From the NCBI RefSeq assembly GCF_024713945.1, contig NC_134684.1, positions 3,019,001 to 3,083,000 of the forward strand: a DNA stretch of 64,000 nucleotides, read 5' to 3'. Source of the stretch: Dermatophagoides farinae. Taxonomy: Eukaryota > Arthropoda > Arachnida > Sarcoptiformes > Pyroglyphidae. A program made the translations under genes and the position numbers. Positions 39,901 through 53,100 of this stretch are shown here, in pieces (position 1 is the stretch's first letter; each line of letters starts with the position of its first letter). Below the pieces are notes generated by a model. The model was not told the origin of the DNA. It saw nothing but the letters and a program-made list of their open reading frames with translations, and did not search any database.

Positions 39901-40390
39901 TTTTTTTTCAATCTTTCGCCATTCCAAATCCGATAAACAATAATAATCTGCAATGATTGAATATGGTGAACATGGATGTTTGAAAAAACAAAACAAAACA
40001 AAACAAAAACGTCGACACACACACGCATTTTCAAGAGATTTGTAAATGTTGAATTTTGACAATTTTTTTTTCTGTTTTGTTTTCTCTCATTCAATTTGTT
40101 CATCTAAATTTTTCATATCACCAACACATCATCATCATCATTTGGATGCATAAAAAAACAATGTAACATTTCATACAAGTAAGAAAAAAAAAACTTGAAC
40201 GTGATCCATTCGAATGATGATGTTCATTTTTGATGACTATGATGATGAATGGTTACAAACAGAACAAAAAAAAATTAGCAAATGCTCAATGGTTATAATG
40301 GTTACATTATTCAGTTAGAAACGACAAAAAAAAATTGTGATCCATATCCGGATTATTTCATAATGCATAATCTTTATAAATTAATTTATC

Positions 40391-40415
40391 AAAAAAAAAA
40401 AAAAAAAAAAAAAAA
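40391..40415. repeat. Poly(A) run of about 25 bases
   Basis: The longest A homopolymer I noticed in the window. No retroelement body is visible immediately upstream, so it is treated as a simple repeat. Confidence 0.85.
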
Positions 40416-43057
40416 CATTTCGAACAACAAAAGAAACAAGTTTTTAGAACATCACACACAAAATAAAACAAAAAAAATTTTAATTTTGCTTTGTATTCAT
40501 TGTCGAAATATACTAATATATAATAGATCAATAATAATAATTCGAATTTAATCAAATTCCACAATTTGATGACCGTGATCAATAATAATAATACTGCTGA
40601 TGACAATGACAATCATCACTCAATAAATTGGAATCGATCGATTGTTTTAATTGATTGTTGTTGTTGTTGTTGTTGTTGATTGAACTTCCTCAATCAATCG
40701 TCATATATGAATGAATGAATTTTGGTGAGTAGAAAAAAAAGGGAACAAAAAAAAATGATTTCATGACAAAAAAGATTTGTTCCATTCATGTCATAGTTAA
40801 TGACAATAAAATTCCTCAAGTACAAAATCGATTTGTCCAAGAAAAAAACTGTGGTGGTGGTGGTGGTGATGTTGAAGAGTGTGTGTTTTTTTTCTGTGAA
40901 TAGAGAAAACAAAAAAATCCTTTTTACATTGACTAATTTGTTCGTGTTTGTGTGTGTTTTTTTTTGATCTTTGTATATAATGTGTTTCGATGGAACTTGA
41001 AAGAATAAAACTTCCGATCTAAACTTTTTTTTGTTGTATGGCCACATTTTATCATCATCATCATCATCATCTTTTGTTATCGGTAAGCTGTGAGAAATAA
41101 GAAAATTGTATTTTCTTCAAATGATTTTTTAATATATATTTCATTTCTGGATCAGGGCCACCACACATTCAGACAATCAATTGATGACGATGAATTGATG
41201 AGAAATGAAAATTGGAAAAAAAAGAAGAACAAGATCATCGATATACATACAAAAGTCTAAGATCCGATAAGAGGATCTCAATAACAGCCATAACAACGAA
41301 AAGAAAAAAAAATGACAAAGACAACTATGAAGATGATATTGACAACAACAACAACAACAACGTTTAGAGTTCTTCCGCAAATAATCAACCAGGTTCTCTT
41401 TTTTTTTCTTGTTTTGTTTTGTTATGATCAATGATAAATCGAATTAATCCACTCAAATACAATGTAATTGGTCATTTTTTTTTAAATTATAAGGGCGATA
41501 ATTTTTTTTTTCATTTTCTCACAAATATTATCACTCATATATATATTGTTGAAATAATATATTCAGCTTGTTTGTTTTGTTCAATTTTCGTTTCTAGTTT
41601 AGTGGGATGATGATCATTTTTAGCCTAAATTGAGAAAAAAAAACGAATGTTGAACGATACGATACTATAGTGGTGGATAATAACACAATGAATGATTGAA
41701 ATGTATGAATTGAATGATAACAACAAGAATAACGATGCCATTTATGTGTGGCTGTTGTTGTTGAATTCAATTATACATTATTCAAATCAATATATTGAAA
41801 TTTCAAACATTTCCGATATCTTATGGATAGTTTGAAAAATTGAAGCTGACCACAATGATGATGATATCATTTCATATATGTTTATGGTGTATACAAGAAT
41901 TTAGAAAGGTAAAATGTATGAAAAGAAAAAATTTATAGTCCAAATGCACTTGTTGCTGCTGTTGTTTTAAGATCAATGACCACATCGATTCACTGATAAC
42001 ATGATTTTATTTGATTCTGATGATGTTATTTTTGGCAAAATAGTCATGAAAAAAAAGAAGAGGGAGAAAGAGAGAAAAAAAAGTGATTTTAAACTTTTAT
42101 TTTTTCCTATCAATAATCATGAATTTACAATTTTCACATTAAAATTTTTTTTTACGATTATAGATTTAAATGGTAAATGACCATTGGAGATTTAAAATGC
42201 AAATGAAAATGGCAATGACCATCATCATCATCATCATCATCATCATCACTATATTCGAATGGCGTTTGACGCCAAGATTAATGAGTTTATTGAGCTCTAG
42301 TCATAGTCATCAGTCGATCATCATTATCATTATCAATTGGTACCGTCGGGCAAAGAAATGAAATGAAAATCAAATAGAAATTCTTGAAAGTGAATTTTTT
42401 CTTCATTTTGAATGAAAGAAAAACAAAAATACATCAATGATTAGCAAAAGAAATTATTATCAGCCATGATCATTCGGTTGGATAGGTTCGGTCTCGATTG
42501 AAAGAAATAAAAAAAGAGAGATGAAAGAAAAAAGGATCGTCAACCATCAACCACCTGTTTTTGGCCATCATCATCATTTATTTTATTCTCGATTATTCTA
42601 ACTACATTACCGATTTGTCAGGGTACTCAATCATTCTATGCACACCGTAGGATTATTTCAGACAAAAAGCAAATGGTTGATAACAACGAATAATAATAAA
42701 ATTCAATGACCACAATAACATGGCAAATGTCGATGTCATCGTAATGGTGAATTTTAATTTTATTTATTTATCGTTTTTTTCAGAATAACCTTTAATGTTT
42801 TTTTTTCTCTTTAGATTATGGACGATTCTTGAAGATAATATTGACGATGATAAAGAAAAAAACTATCTGACTGACTGACCATGGTAAATAAATATTCGGC
42901 AACAACAACGAAATAGCCAACATTATTAATCCGGTTGTATATAGTTGGTTTTGTTGATTAGCAAGTGAAAAAAAATCATCCAATTTTAATTCTGGTCAAG
43001 TCACTTTTGCTCTCAAGTATTCATGATCAGTATAATCAGTATCTGAGAAAAGTCAGG

Positions 43058-43069
43058 TATATATAAAAA
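43058..43069 (+). promoter_or_regulatory. TATA-like box of the LRR gene
   Basis: TATATATAAAAA lies 144 bp before the ATG at 43213. This is a plausible core-promoter distance if the 5' UTR is about 110 nt. AT-rich background makes chance TATA matches common. Confidence 0.4.
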
Positions 43070-43212
43070 CCTAATCAACCATTTGTCAAATCTTCAAATC
43101 AGGTGTGTGTGTATCTTTTGTTCAGGTGGTGATCGGTGCTGTCGATCACTTTTCATTTTTTTCATTTTTAGTTTTTACTTTGTTTTGTGGTCAGTTTTTT
43201 TTCCTATAAACA

Positions 43213-46200
43213 ATGCTCAATATATGGTTGTTGCTTTTATTAATAATCGGATCGTCTATAGCTGATCCGATTCCATTGACATCCGATGTAAAAAATGATT
43301 CTGAACATTCAATCGTTTCGGTTGTTCCATCCGATTCGACACAACAAGTTCCGATTGTTGCTGGTCAACCAGAAAAACAACCACGAACAGCAGCTGCGGC
43401 AGCAGCAGCATCGGCCGCTGCATCAGCAGCTTCTATTGTTTCATTGGCCAATATTACATTTAATCCTGGTCCAAATTCATGTCCACCATCACATCTATTT
43501 GCACCTTGCGATTGTTTTGTTTATGAAGAACGAGCACGTATTATACGCTGTATGGGCGAATATAATATCGATTTGAATTCAATCTTTCAACGATTATCAA
43601 TATATTTACCGAAACCAGAAAAACATTTCCATATGCTGTACCTGAATAATACAAACATTTCCTATTTGGGCAATGTACTACATGATATTACATTCGAATA
43701 CATTTGTAAGTCGTTTTTCACTTGTTTTATTATCAAAAATGATCTGAATTGATAATTTACATTTATTGTGTTTGAAAAAAAAATAGATTTCGATGGCGCA
43801 TCAGCATTGGAATTTATTGATCCAAATGCATTCGATATAACAGGACCGTACGTGAAAGAAGTTCGGGCATTCAATACAAAATTGAAACAAAAATCTCTTG
43901 AAGATTCATTGATGGGTCTTTCTAGTCTACTACATTTAACCGTATCAAATGTTGGTAAATGTCCACCTGAAGAAGTGACTAGACCTTGTCGTTGTGAATA
44001 TCGTATGGATAATTGGCAATGGGTACAAGCAAGATTTACAAGATTTGTTTGTGGTGAAGATTCTGAAGAAGATCTTCGTATGCAATATGTTCTTAATGCT
44101 AATCGTACACGTGAACAATTTGCCTATTCACAAACACGACGATTACAAATTTATTTTGAACGTTTAAGTGAAAATCTAGCCAAACTTGGTTGGCAAAAAC
44201 GTTTTGATGAATTTGTCATTCAAAATTCGGCTATATCGGAAATTCCTCGAAATCTTTTTGGTGATATAATTTTTTATGGAGTTAAATTTGATAATTGTCC
44301 TGAATTGACGGCCATTCATCCACAAGCATTTCAAATAACCGAGCCATTCATTGAAGAATTGACCATACGTCGTACACGATTAGGAAATGAACGATGGAAA
44401 TTACGTGATACATTCAACGCCATTACCAGTTTAACTAATCTGCGTGCACTTTATCTTCAAAGTTCCGGACTGAATGTAAGTGATTGATCAATCAACAAAA
44501 TGAAGGAAAAACTAATTTGCAAAATTTGTATGATTTCATCCATTCAACATTATAGGCAATACCACATCACGCTTTTCGGCCATTGAAAGGACGATTCCAA
44601 CGAAAATTGGTCAAAATTTCCATCAATTATCCAAATGTTCGTGAAAATTCCATTCGTCAAATTGGAAGCTATGCCTTTTATTATCTATCCAATTTACGAT
44701 CAATAGATTTGTCCGTAAATTCGATTGAAAAAATATATAAAAATGCTTTTTCATTCCGTTGGGAATCAACTGAAATGTTGACAATAAATTTGGCTGGAAA
44801 TAATCTTACTGATAATAATATTGAATCTGGTGCATTTGTTGAACTACAACGGCCAGTGAAAGTAATTTTAGGACAAGGTGAATTCGGTAATCCTGGACTT
44901 CGACATTTGGAAGAACGTGTATTCCGGCCATTATTAAACGAAAATGAAAAGAATATAATTACATTAAGTTCATCGGAACATCCAACCAATGGTAATCGGC
45001 TACAATGTGATTGTCAATCACGATGGATTTTCAATGAAATTGGCAAAGTACGTAATGGTCTTCGTGATATTATGTGTGTAAGTAATGGTAGCTGGGAATG
45101 TTTACCACCATGTCTTGTATTTGGCCAAGATCTACTTCATTGTGGTTCGAATCAATATTTCAATATTGAAGATGTATTCTATTCATTAAATCGTAATCTA
45201 CAGCCGGAAGAAAAACATTTCAAACGATTTATGTTGTCCAATTTACAAATCGAATCGATTCCAAACAAAAGTTTTGGTGATATAACATTCGAAACATTCG
45301 AATTAGATGATTGTCCTAATCTTAAATACATCGATGAAAGGGTAAGTTATTTATTGACATTAACATTGATTATAGATGTGATCAATCAATTTTAATCGTT
45401 TTGTTTTGTTTTTTTATTAAGGCTTTTGCAATGACAAAACAAAATCTAACCAAAATTGTCATCAAAAATACACCACAATTACCTGAAATGCGTTTCTCAT
45501 CATTTCAAAATCTAAAAGAATTGGCCATTAGATTTGTTGGCAAATATCGTTTAACAGATGAATCCTTTAAATCAGATCTTCCCACAGAAACATTGCTTCG
45601 ACTTCGAATCGATGTTGATGGCCTACTACCATCATCCATCGAATCAAATGCATTAAGCTATGCTTATCGTCCGATTAATGTTCTTCTTGAACATCCAGAA
45701 AATATTAGGTAAACAAGAATGTAAACTATTGACATTGGAAGAGGAAATTTATGCACCATTTTTGGCTGTCAATCCAGAGAACAAAATTCGTATCAATAAT
45801 TGCCCGATTGTTTGTGATTGTTCCATAAAATGGCTGTTTGATGCACCGAAAGATTGGTGGATGCGTGTCGAAGCTGGTGAACCAAACATAGGTCTACAAT
45901 GTGATGATTCACGTTCATTGTATTTTTATTCGGATTATGATTTCCGTTCATGTCCAAAAACAAATCTATTGAAATATTTTATTCCGGATTCGGAGAGTAA
46001 AACTACAAGTGAAAAATCAACATCGTCTATCATAAGTCCGTCATCATCTTCAACATCGGATTCTGAAGCAATTTCAGCTTCATATGCATCAAGTGATACG
46101 ATAGCGATTACTGGTGCAACAACCGGTGTAGATAAGGTAAAAATTGACGAACAAATTCCAATTGAACCAAAACAACAGTCAACACAATCTATTGCCGAAG

Positions 46201-46433
46201 TTAGCGAATCAAAAACCTCAGATGTTGACGTCGTCGTACCGGAATCAAAAAATGAGCCGGTAATTACTGATGGTGAAGAACATCCATCAGCAGCCACAAG
46301 TGGTGTTGTCATTAAACTTGCAGATGTTTCTGGAGCAAGTGTTCCATCATCACCGGCAATTGCCACAAGCGATCCAATAGCTGCTATTCCATCGGCTGAA
46401 TCATCATCATCGTCGATCGTCAAAGATGTTTAA
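43213..46433 (+). CDS. Secreted three-module LRR protein with an apparent frameshift
   Basis: Exons: 43213-43705, 43787-44475, 44556-45341, 45422-46433; about 992 residues if one base near 45710 is skipped. It has a signal peptide (MLNIWLLLLLIIGSSIA), an Ala-rich stretch near residues 60-75, then three LRR modules. Modules 1 and 2 open with a Cys-rich cap (CPPSHLFAPCDC, CPPEEVTRPCRC) and module 3 with ECLPPC. Two LRR C-terminal caps (LQCDCQSRW, IVCDCSIKW) are visible. The architecture resembles arthropod proteins annotated as oplophorus-luciferin 2-monooxygenase non-catalytic subunit-like. The C-terminal 160 residues are a Ser/Ala/Thr-rich tail ending SIVKDV. In exon 4 the frame ends at a TAA (45710-45712) after ENIR, while homology continues one base further on (KQECKLLTLEEE, then the CDC cap). 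No plausible intron explains this. Ligand and function are unknown; an extracellular or cuticle-associated role is inferred. Confidence 0.75.
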
Positions 46434-46845
46434 CCAAAAAAAAATTAAAAAAAAAATCAACAACAGAGATCTCAATAATGAAAAAACCAAATTCCAATCT
46501 AACTATCCATTCAGTGCCATCTATCGGTACTGATTTAAAAATTTATTCAAGATTTTTTTTTTCAATCCCAGTTTCTTATTTTTTTTGTCTCCTTGATTGA
46601 TTAATGAATTTTTTTAACTTGTGACACACTACAAGCTACAACAAAATCAATCTACTTATATACACACACACAAATAGAACCTGGCCAAATAATGGGCCAA
46701 TTTAATGTGAAATGTGCCAAATTTAAGGAATGATAAGCTTATTTAAACAAAAAATTTCAAATTATACCGAAACAAAAAACAACGGCTAACGAGCTTATTA
46801 TTATATATTGCCTTGATTAATTCGATTTTTCTTTTGATTACATTA

Positions 46846-46851
46846 AATAAA
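46846..46851 (+). terminator. Candidate poly(A) signal of the LRR gene
   Basis: AATAAA about 410 nt after the LRR stop, within the 523-bp gap before the next plus-strand ATG. Confidence 0.35.
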
Positions 46852-46956
46852 ATTAACGATAATTAATATTCGATTTGATTTTGTTTGTTTGTTAAAATCT
46901 GTAAGTTGAGAATAATTTCACTGTTGTTGTTCATTTCATTTTGTATACAATTTTCA

Positions 46957-47955
46957 ATGAATTTTTTACAGATTTTTTACCTGACAATAGCTATGACTGT
47001 CGTTGTTGTTGTTGTTGTTGTTGCCATCGATCGTTATGAAGATTATTGGGGTTTATATGTAACTTGTGATGATTATCAATCATTTTTGAATCGTACCATT
47101 TCAATGGCTATTATTGATAAAGATTTATGGCTATTCACTACAAATATTCAATTAATAGTATATCCACAAGTTATTGATGATGAATCAATCAGAAATGGCA
47201 AACCAATAACATTATTATGGGGATATATTTATTCATTGAATGATACATTTCAACAGATACAATATGAAACAAATCTAACACAAATATTGAATGCATATCA
47301 AGGTTCATCAATACGATCGGCAGCTAGTTTTGGTATAAGAAAATATGGCAAGGATCCATATAATCCAAAAGATTATCTTATTCAATTGAAAATTGCAATC
47401 GATATGAATTATGCCATAACAAGTGTAATGGATCTATTCACAATAGTCAGTGCTATACCTGGTGCAGTTATATACCAACTTCGTCGATCAATGCCACGTC
47501 ATATGAATATATTTTCATTCATTGAAAATGATTATGAATATATTAAAGAAATAAATGAAGAAGATTACTTTGAACGAAAATATCGAATTGAATTACGTTT
47601 TATTTCAATTGAAAATTTCATTCTTTCATATGTTTATGAATTTTTAAGTAAAGAAAACATATTGTTACGAATTTATGATGAATCACTTAAACATTTAGTC
47701 GGACAAATGTGTCATGATCTATCGATTGATCGTATAACGACATCGAATTTTGCCACCGATTGTAATGTCTATCAAACAATACTATATCCACCATTTGATT
47801 TTGGTTTTTTTCATGATGGTTTTCTTTATCTAGTGTTTACAGCAAGACCAATGATTATAAAAATTGATAAAACTATAGAAGATTTTGCAAATAAACAACA
47901 TCGATTTGAAATACTTCAATTAGATCAACTATTCATTTGTCGACCGAAAAATTGA
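46957..47955 (+). CDS. Unrecognised secreted or membrane-anchored protein
   Basis: One intronless frame of 332 residues from the ATG at 46957 (MNFLQIFYLTIAM). I recognise no family. The N-terminus is hydrophobic and contains eight consecutive valines encoded by a (GTT)n run, so it would act as a signal peptide or membrane anchor. After it comes YEDYWGLYVTCDDYQSF and a well-mixed, non-repetitive sequence rich in Ile, Tyr and Asp. Four Cys (CDDY, MCHD, ATDCN, FICR) and sequons (FLNRT, LNDT, TNLT) suit an extracellular protein. A 71-nt gtaagt...ttacag segment (46901-46971) could be a 5' intron; if spliced, the start would be the in-frame ATG at 46993 and the protein 320 residues. The codon use and the nearby AATAAA after the stop support a real gene, possibly lineage-specific. 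Confidence 0.65.
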   Translation: MNFLQIFYLTIAMTVVVVVVVVAIDRYEDYWGLYVTCDDYQSFLNRTISMAIIDKDLWLFTTNIQLIVYPQVIDDESIRNGKPITLLWGYIYSLNDTFQQIQYETNLTQILNAYQGSSIRSAASFGIRKYGKDPYNPKDYLIQLKIAIDMNYAITSVMDLFTIVSAIPGAVIYQLRRSMPRHMNIFSFIENDYEYIKEINEEDYFERKYRIELRFISIENFILSYVYEFLSKENILLRIYDESLKHLVGQMCHDLSIDRITTSNFATDCNVYQTILYPPFDFGFFHDGFLYLVFTARPMIIKIDKTIEDFANKQHRFEILQLDQLFICRPKN

Positions 47956-47979
47956 ATATTTATAAACAAAAAAACACTA

Positions 47980-47985
47980 AATAAA
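47980..47985 (+). terminator. Poly(A) signal AATAAA of the unrecognised gene
   Basis: Lies 25 nt after the stop codon, giving a very short 3' UTR that ends before the opposing oxygenase gene. Confidence 0.6.
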
Positions 47986-48098
47986 ACACTAAAAAAACAA
48001 ATTCGAATCATTGTTTCGAGTTTAATTTTTTTCATCATCAAATTATTATGAATAAAAATCGGTTGTTCAGGTTATTGGTGGAAAATTTTAAAATTGGT

Positions 48099-49294
48099 TC
48101 AATCATTAGCATTTGAGTCCAAAACAAATGGATATGTTTCCAATGTAAAAGAAATATCTGGATATTGTTTTTTCAATTTTTTCACAATGCTTCTTTGTTT
48201 TTTTTCCGACATTGTTGTCGCTTTTTTTGAATTTCGATTAGCCAATTTTGTAAACAATGTATATTGATACATTTTTTCCATTGTAAATTTTAGCATATGA
48301 TAATTAAACCATTCTTTGAATGTTGTTAACGGATATAGACTGATGTCTAAGCCAAGAAGCGGAGCCACATAATGCATTATTGATGAATAATTGAAAGGAA
48401 ATACATGACCATAGAATGCTTTGATTATAGCACTACTCATCGGGTATCGTTCAGCACATTTTCGAATTTTTGGTAAACAATCATAATGATAGATTTGTCG
48501 ACACATCTCCACCACTTCTTCATCACTTCCATTGCAAAGATTGAATTCATCCTCAGTGCCCAGACAATAGCCAATTACACGCCAAAAATGATAAATAGCA
48601 TGAAAATCTTTTTGAGTAAATTGATGATAACCCAACTAAATGTATTATATGATTATTAATAAAAAAAATAACTTTGATTATATTACATTTGAAACCATAC
48701 CTGCTTAGGTATGTAAGTTGATATGCCAAAAAATGCACATTGTGTTAGAAACATTTCTCGTTGATTCATCCGTATTTCTATTTGACTATCAGCTGGTTGG
48801 TTGTTATTTAATTTATCGGCAACTTTCCTATGCATCGATCGTACCATTTTCAATGACTTAAAGGATTTACTTTCCGTATCAAATGGATCATAACGATACC
48901 AATCTTCAACATGTTTTGCAGTGGATAGATAACGTGTGAATAATTTATCAACAGTTTCGGATTTTCCCGTAGATAATAACACACGTAAAATATCATCATC
49001 ACACATTAAACCAAGTATTAGGCCCATAAAATTTGTGAATACCATTCTATATCATCAAATAATCAATGTATGAATGAATTAATATTTACACAAACATACA
49101 AACAAATTAACTTACATCGAATGAAAATTATCAAATAATTCTTGTGCATGTTTAAATGTTTGTGGTTCATACCATTCCGGTGGTACATTACTTGATTCCG
49201 ATTCCGGTCTAGTACCATTGAATTTACGTCCATTTTCATAAATGTAAAGTCGACGACGACGTACACGTTCGTATAGATCATCATCATCCATCAT
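48099..49294 (-). CDS. DUF2236 / mpaB-rubber-oxygenase-type oxygenase
   Basis: Three exons, 49294-49116, 49046-48701 and 48635-48099, with gtaagt/gtatgg donors and matching phases (2, then 0), give 353 residues. Family-typical segments are MGLILGLMCDDDILRVLLST (about residues 63-82), the helix VRSMHRKVADKLN with its conserved His, the FFGISTYIPKQLGYH turn, and FWRVIGYCLGTEDEFNLC. These match the ER-bound/latex-clearing oxygenase domain (DUF2236), whose characterised members are haem-dependent dioxygenases or oxidative cleavage enzymes in fungi and bacteria. The arthropod homologues I know of lack an assigned substrate, so none is given here. The N-terminus is acidic then Arg-rich and lacks a signal peptide. 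The C-terminal region is Lys-rich. The gene converges on the unrecognised gene with only 143 bp between stop codons. Confidence 0.8.
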
Positions 49295-50104
49295 TAAATC
49301 AAATCGAAAATGATTTTATTAGTTGATTTTATTTCTAGTTTGACCAATAATCATTTGATTGCCAATTGGGTTGTCAATTTCATTCGAATTAATAGGACCA
49401 CTGTTTTGTGTGAATTTATTTTATCTAATACAAAAAATAAATAAATTGATGATAACCGATGAGGGAAATCCATCAAATACGACACAAAATGCAGATTTTA
49501 TCATAAACATTAGAGATTGTAACCATTGCGACGCAAATTTTATTGACATTAATGATGATAATAATTCATAAAGCCAAAAAAATTCTCTGAAAAAATGGAT
49601 TTCATTGTCATTTTGTCAATTCGGAAGTATTTCCATTTCCATATAGCTCATCATTTTGTGTTTGTTGTTTCATGTAAAAAACACAACATAAAACACCGTA
49701 ATTTGAAATTTGATTTTTATTCAATAAAATTGATAAAAATATGAAGGAGAAGAAAAAAAAATCACATCATGAGTATATACTACTACTAAATGAGCTTGTA
49801 ATCATCATCTAAAATTGAATTTTGTTTTTTTTTCTGTGGTGAAAATATCCATCAAATCACCGTCTTTGAAAAACAAAATGAAAGAAAAAAAACATCATAA
49901 ATTAGGCAATATAAAAAAAAAGAAAATCGATCATTCATCAATGATGAATGAACAAAAAAAAAAGATGAAAAGAGGGAGAAAATGGAAATAAAATCCTATT
50001 TAGTGCAAAATATGGCCACAAATTTGTTTTTCCTTTGGAAAAAAAAGTTTATATATTATTTATGATTATATCGATAAATTCAGCTTGAATTCAATTCTTC
50101 GAGT
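49295..50104. other. Gap between two minus-strand genes
   Basis: 810 bp that must hold the 3' UTR of the protease homologue and the promoter of the oxygenase gene. The sequence is A/T homopolymer-rich, and no coding or RNA gene is seen. Confidence 0.5.
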
Positions 50105-53100
50105 TCATTTCATTTGATCATACATTTCATTTTCTAAATCATCCGCCATTGAAATGGATGTCAGATCAGTGGACTCATTTTCTGTTGTTGGGAAATCTGT
50201 ATGATAAGATGCAATCATTGAATTAACTGTATTCATTGTTGCCAATGTTTTTGTTGTCGTCGTTGTCGTTTCTGATTGATTATTATCTAGCTGTTCATCG
50301 GGTACAATTGTAGCATCATCAAAGTTTAACATTGTTTCATTTATGATATGATCAATATCAATCATTTCCATTGAAAATATTGACGTATTTGTTGCTGTTG
50401 ATGATGTTATATTTTCAATAAAATGATCAATATTTGATAATAACGTTGGTTGATTATACAAATCATTTGTTGAATTTTTCAATAATAATGATGATGAATT
50501 TTCAGTCGAATTTTCATCAATAAATAAATCTATTTCATTTGTAAAATTTAACGAACCAATTGTAGTAGTAGTTGGTATTATAGTTGTTGTAATCATTTCC
50601 TTTTCAGTATCATTCGATGATGTTATATTGGTTAGATTCAAATCATCATTATCTATGGTGGTTGTTTCAATTTTTGTAACATTCAATTGATCGGTAGAAT
50701 TCTGTACAAGAGTGGTTGCAGTTATATCGGTTTTAAGAGTCGTATGTTCATCTTCATTAATCGTATTCGTATTGTTGATATTGAAACTTTTTTGTTTTCT
50801 TGCATCCTGTTCCAATAACCATTGTTGATCTTCTACACTTCCAGAAACAATGAATACTGCACGTTTTTCTTCATTTGCATTGCTCGGTTGTTCACTAATA
50901 TTCGGTCTATCATTTTTGTTTATTTCGTTCAATTTTGATCGCTTACGACGATATGTTCCACGACCAAGTGTTTGATCAATGAATGAATGCATTGAAAATA
51001 GATTCGAGAACAATGTTGGATGTGGTGAATAACCACGAAATATTGGATGACCAGTCAATGGATCACAACCATATTGATAGGAAGAATAGCCAGCTATATA
51101 CCAATGTGATTGACTACTTAAACATATTAATGGTAAATATGGCGGTAGACAGATACCAGGTTTTGATTGGATAGCACTATTGCCACTATCTTCAGCTGCA
51201 CAAACATGACGATTTGTTAATAAACCAGCAAAATGTTCAGTTGTATTACAATAGGATGATTCTAAAACTTTAAATGCTGTATCACTATTTCGATAATTTC
51301 CAATAAAACATGTTATTTCTGGATCCAGTTTAGAACTAGGTAAACATATTGATGAATGATTTAATGAATGTTCAGGTATTAATTCACTAGTTTCAATCAA
51401 TGCCATATCATAATCGGCAAATCGGATTGTACGAAAATTTGAATATTTCGGATGAACACGTACACGTTCGATTGGCATTTCTTTGCCACCAACATTAACA
51501 GTGAGATTTTGTTTAGTAAATTCTAAAGTCCTAAAATTTGAATTAAACAAAATCATTAAATGATTCAAGTTACAAAAAAAGATGACCGAATTACTTACAT
51601 CAAACATTGTCCACTTGTGAGCAACAATTTCGGTGACAATGTATATGCAAGACATGTTTGAACATGATTGGTGGAATTATGAATAGAAATTGGAGTAGGA
51701 ATTTCTTCTGGCGTTTCAATGGCTATATTTGTTTTTTTCAATTGTGTACGAGAATCACAATGAAGTTGTTCACATTCAATCATAAGCGCCAGGTTATCGG
51801 AACAGCTGGATTCAAATGAAATAATTTTTGAAGACGATGATGATGATGATGATGAATTCGATAGAATAGCCCAAGTTGAATCATTCAAGAGACGACTAAT
51901 TTTTATGGTTGAAAAATTAACGGCATATGACATTCCCATTTTTGTACATATTTCATCAGCATCATCGTAATCGAATAATGGACTAACACATAATAATGAC
52001 CAATGATTTTTTGCTCCATTAAATGCATAAACATAATCATCCAAATCGGATTCGACTGTAAAATTGCAATTGAAAAAAATTGAAAATTGAAAAAAATCTA
52101 GAAAAAAAGTAGCAAATAAACAATACACTTACAACAACGATCCTCATCGGAATAATCAATACAATCAACATGTCCATCACAACGTTTACTACGATCAATA
52201 CATTCGGCTGAATGTTGGCAAAAAAATTTCGAATCTTCAGCTCGACAGGTTTCCGGTTTTACTGTGATTTAAATTTTTTTATTTTATTTTATTTTAAGTT
52301 ATTATCAATCTTTAACTATAAACCACTTACGGCAATCTTTTTCATCGTCACCATTAAGACAATCGGCAATACCATCACATACCAATGATTTGCTTATACA
52401 AAGTGAACTATCATCACAGTAAAATTTGCCCTTAGATTCACAACTGGATTTAGTGCCTAAATGAATTAATTTAGATTTTGTTCTCACACATATGGATTTC
52501 ATTTTATCTATAGAGCTATTCTATACTCACCACAACCGGCTTCATCAGAACGATCACGACAATTATATACACCATCACATGCTTGTTTTCCCGTTATACA
52601 GGCACTATTATCACGACATAAAACTTTACCAGCTTCACATTTATCGATATGACAATCGATTTCATCGGAACCATCATGACAATCCCAAATACCATCACAA
52701 TAATGTGATCGTGGTATACAATAAATGTTTGGTTTAGATTTTACTGAAATTGTATCCATTGCGATTGAATGATTATTCAATGGTAAAGTTTCATTCGAAT
52801 CTGATTCAGAAATCGGTGGTATCGTTCGACCACAACGGAAATTTTGTCCACAATTTTTTTCCATACAATCTAGTTCATCAAAAAGATCCTGTGGACAATC
52901 TACAATTCCATCACAGATACGAGATTTATCCAAACATTCCGATGACGTGGTATTTGGACATTGAAATTGTGCATCCAAACACAATGGTGGTTCAAATATT
53001 GGTAAATTGGTTACATTATTCATGGCCATTATTTGATTTGATCCATTTGTTACATTGAACATTGTTGTATTATTCTCATTATGAATCATATCATGTTCAT

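Larger units (their letters stand above)
31440..43057. other. Gene-poor region of about 11.6 kb
   Basis: No open frame here shows a domain, splice-supported continuation or non-repetitive protein. The sequence is A/T homopolymers, (CAT)n, (CA)n and (GTT)n runs, plus the repeats listed separately. The left end includes the 5' flank of the chitin-binding gene and the right end the promoter of the LRR gene. Long introns, non-coding RNAs or distal regulatory elements could be present, but none can be read from sequence alone. Confidence 0.5.

Noticed and set aside
45661-45712. A 40-nt intron (gtccga...attag) that would repair the LRR gene's frame
   Set aside because: It restores frame arithmetically but has a non-consensus donor and is too short. 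It would also delete residues that are homologous to the preceding module.
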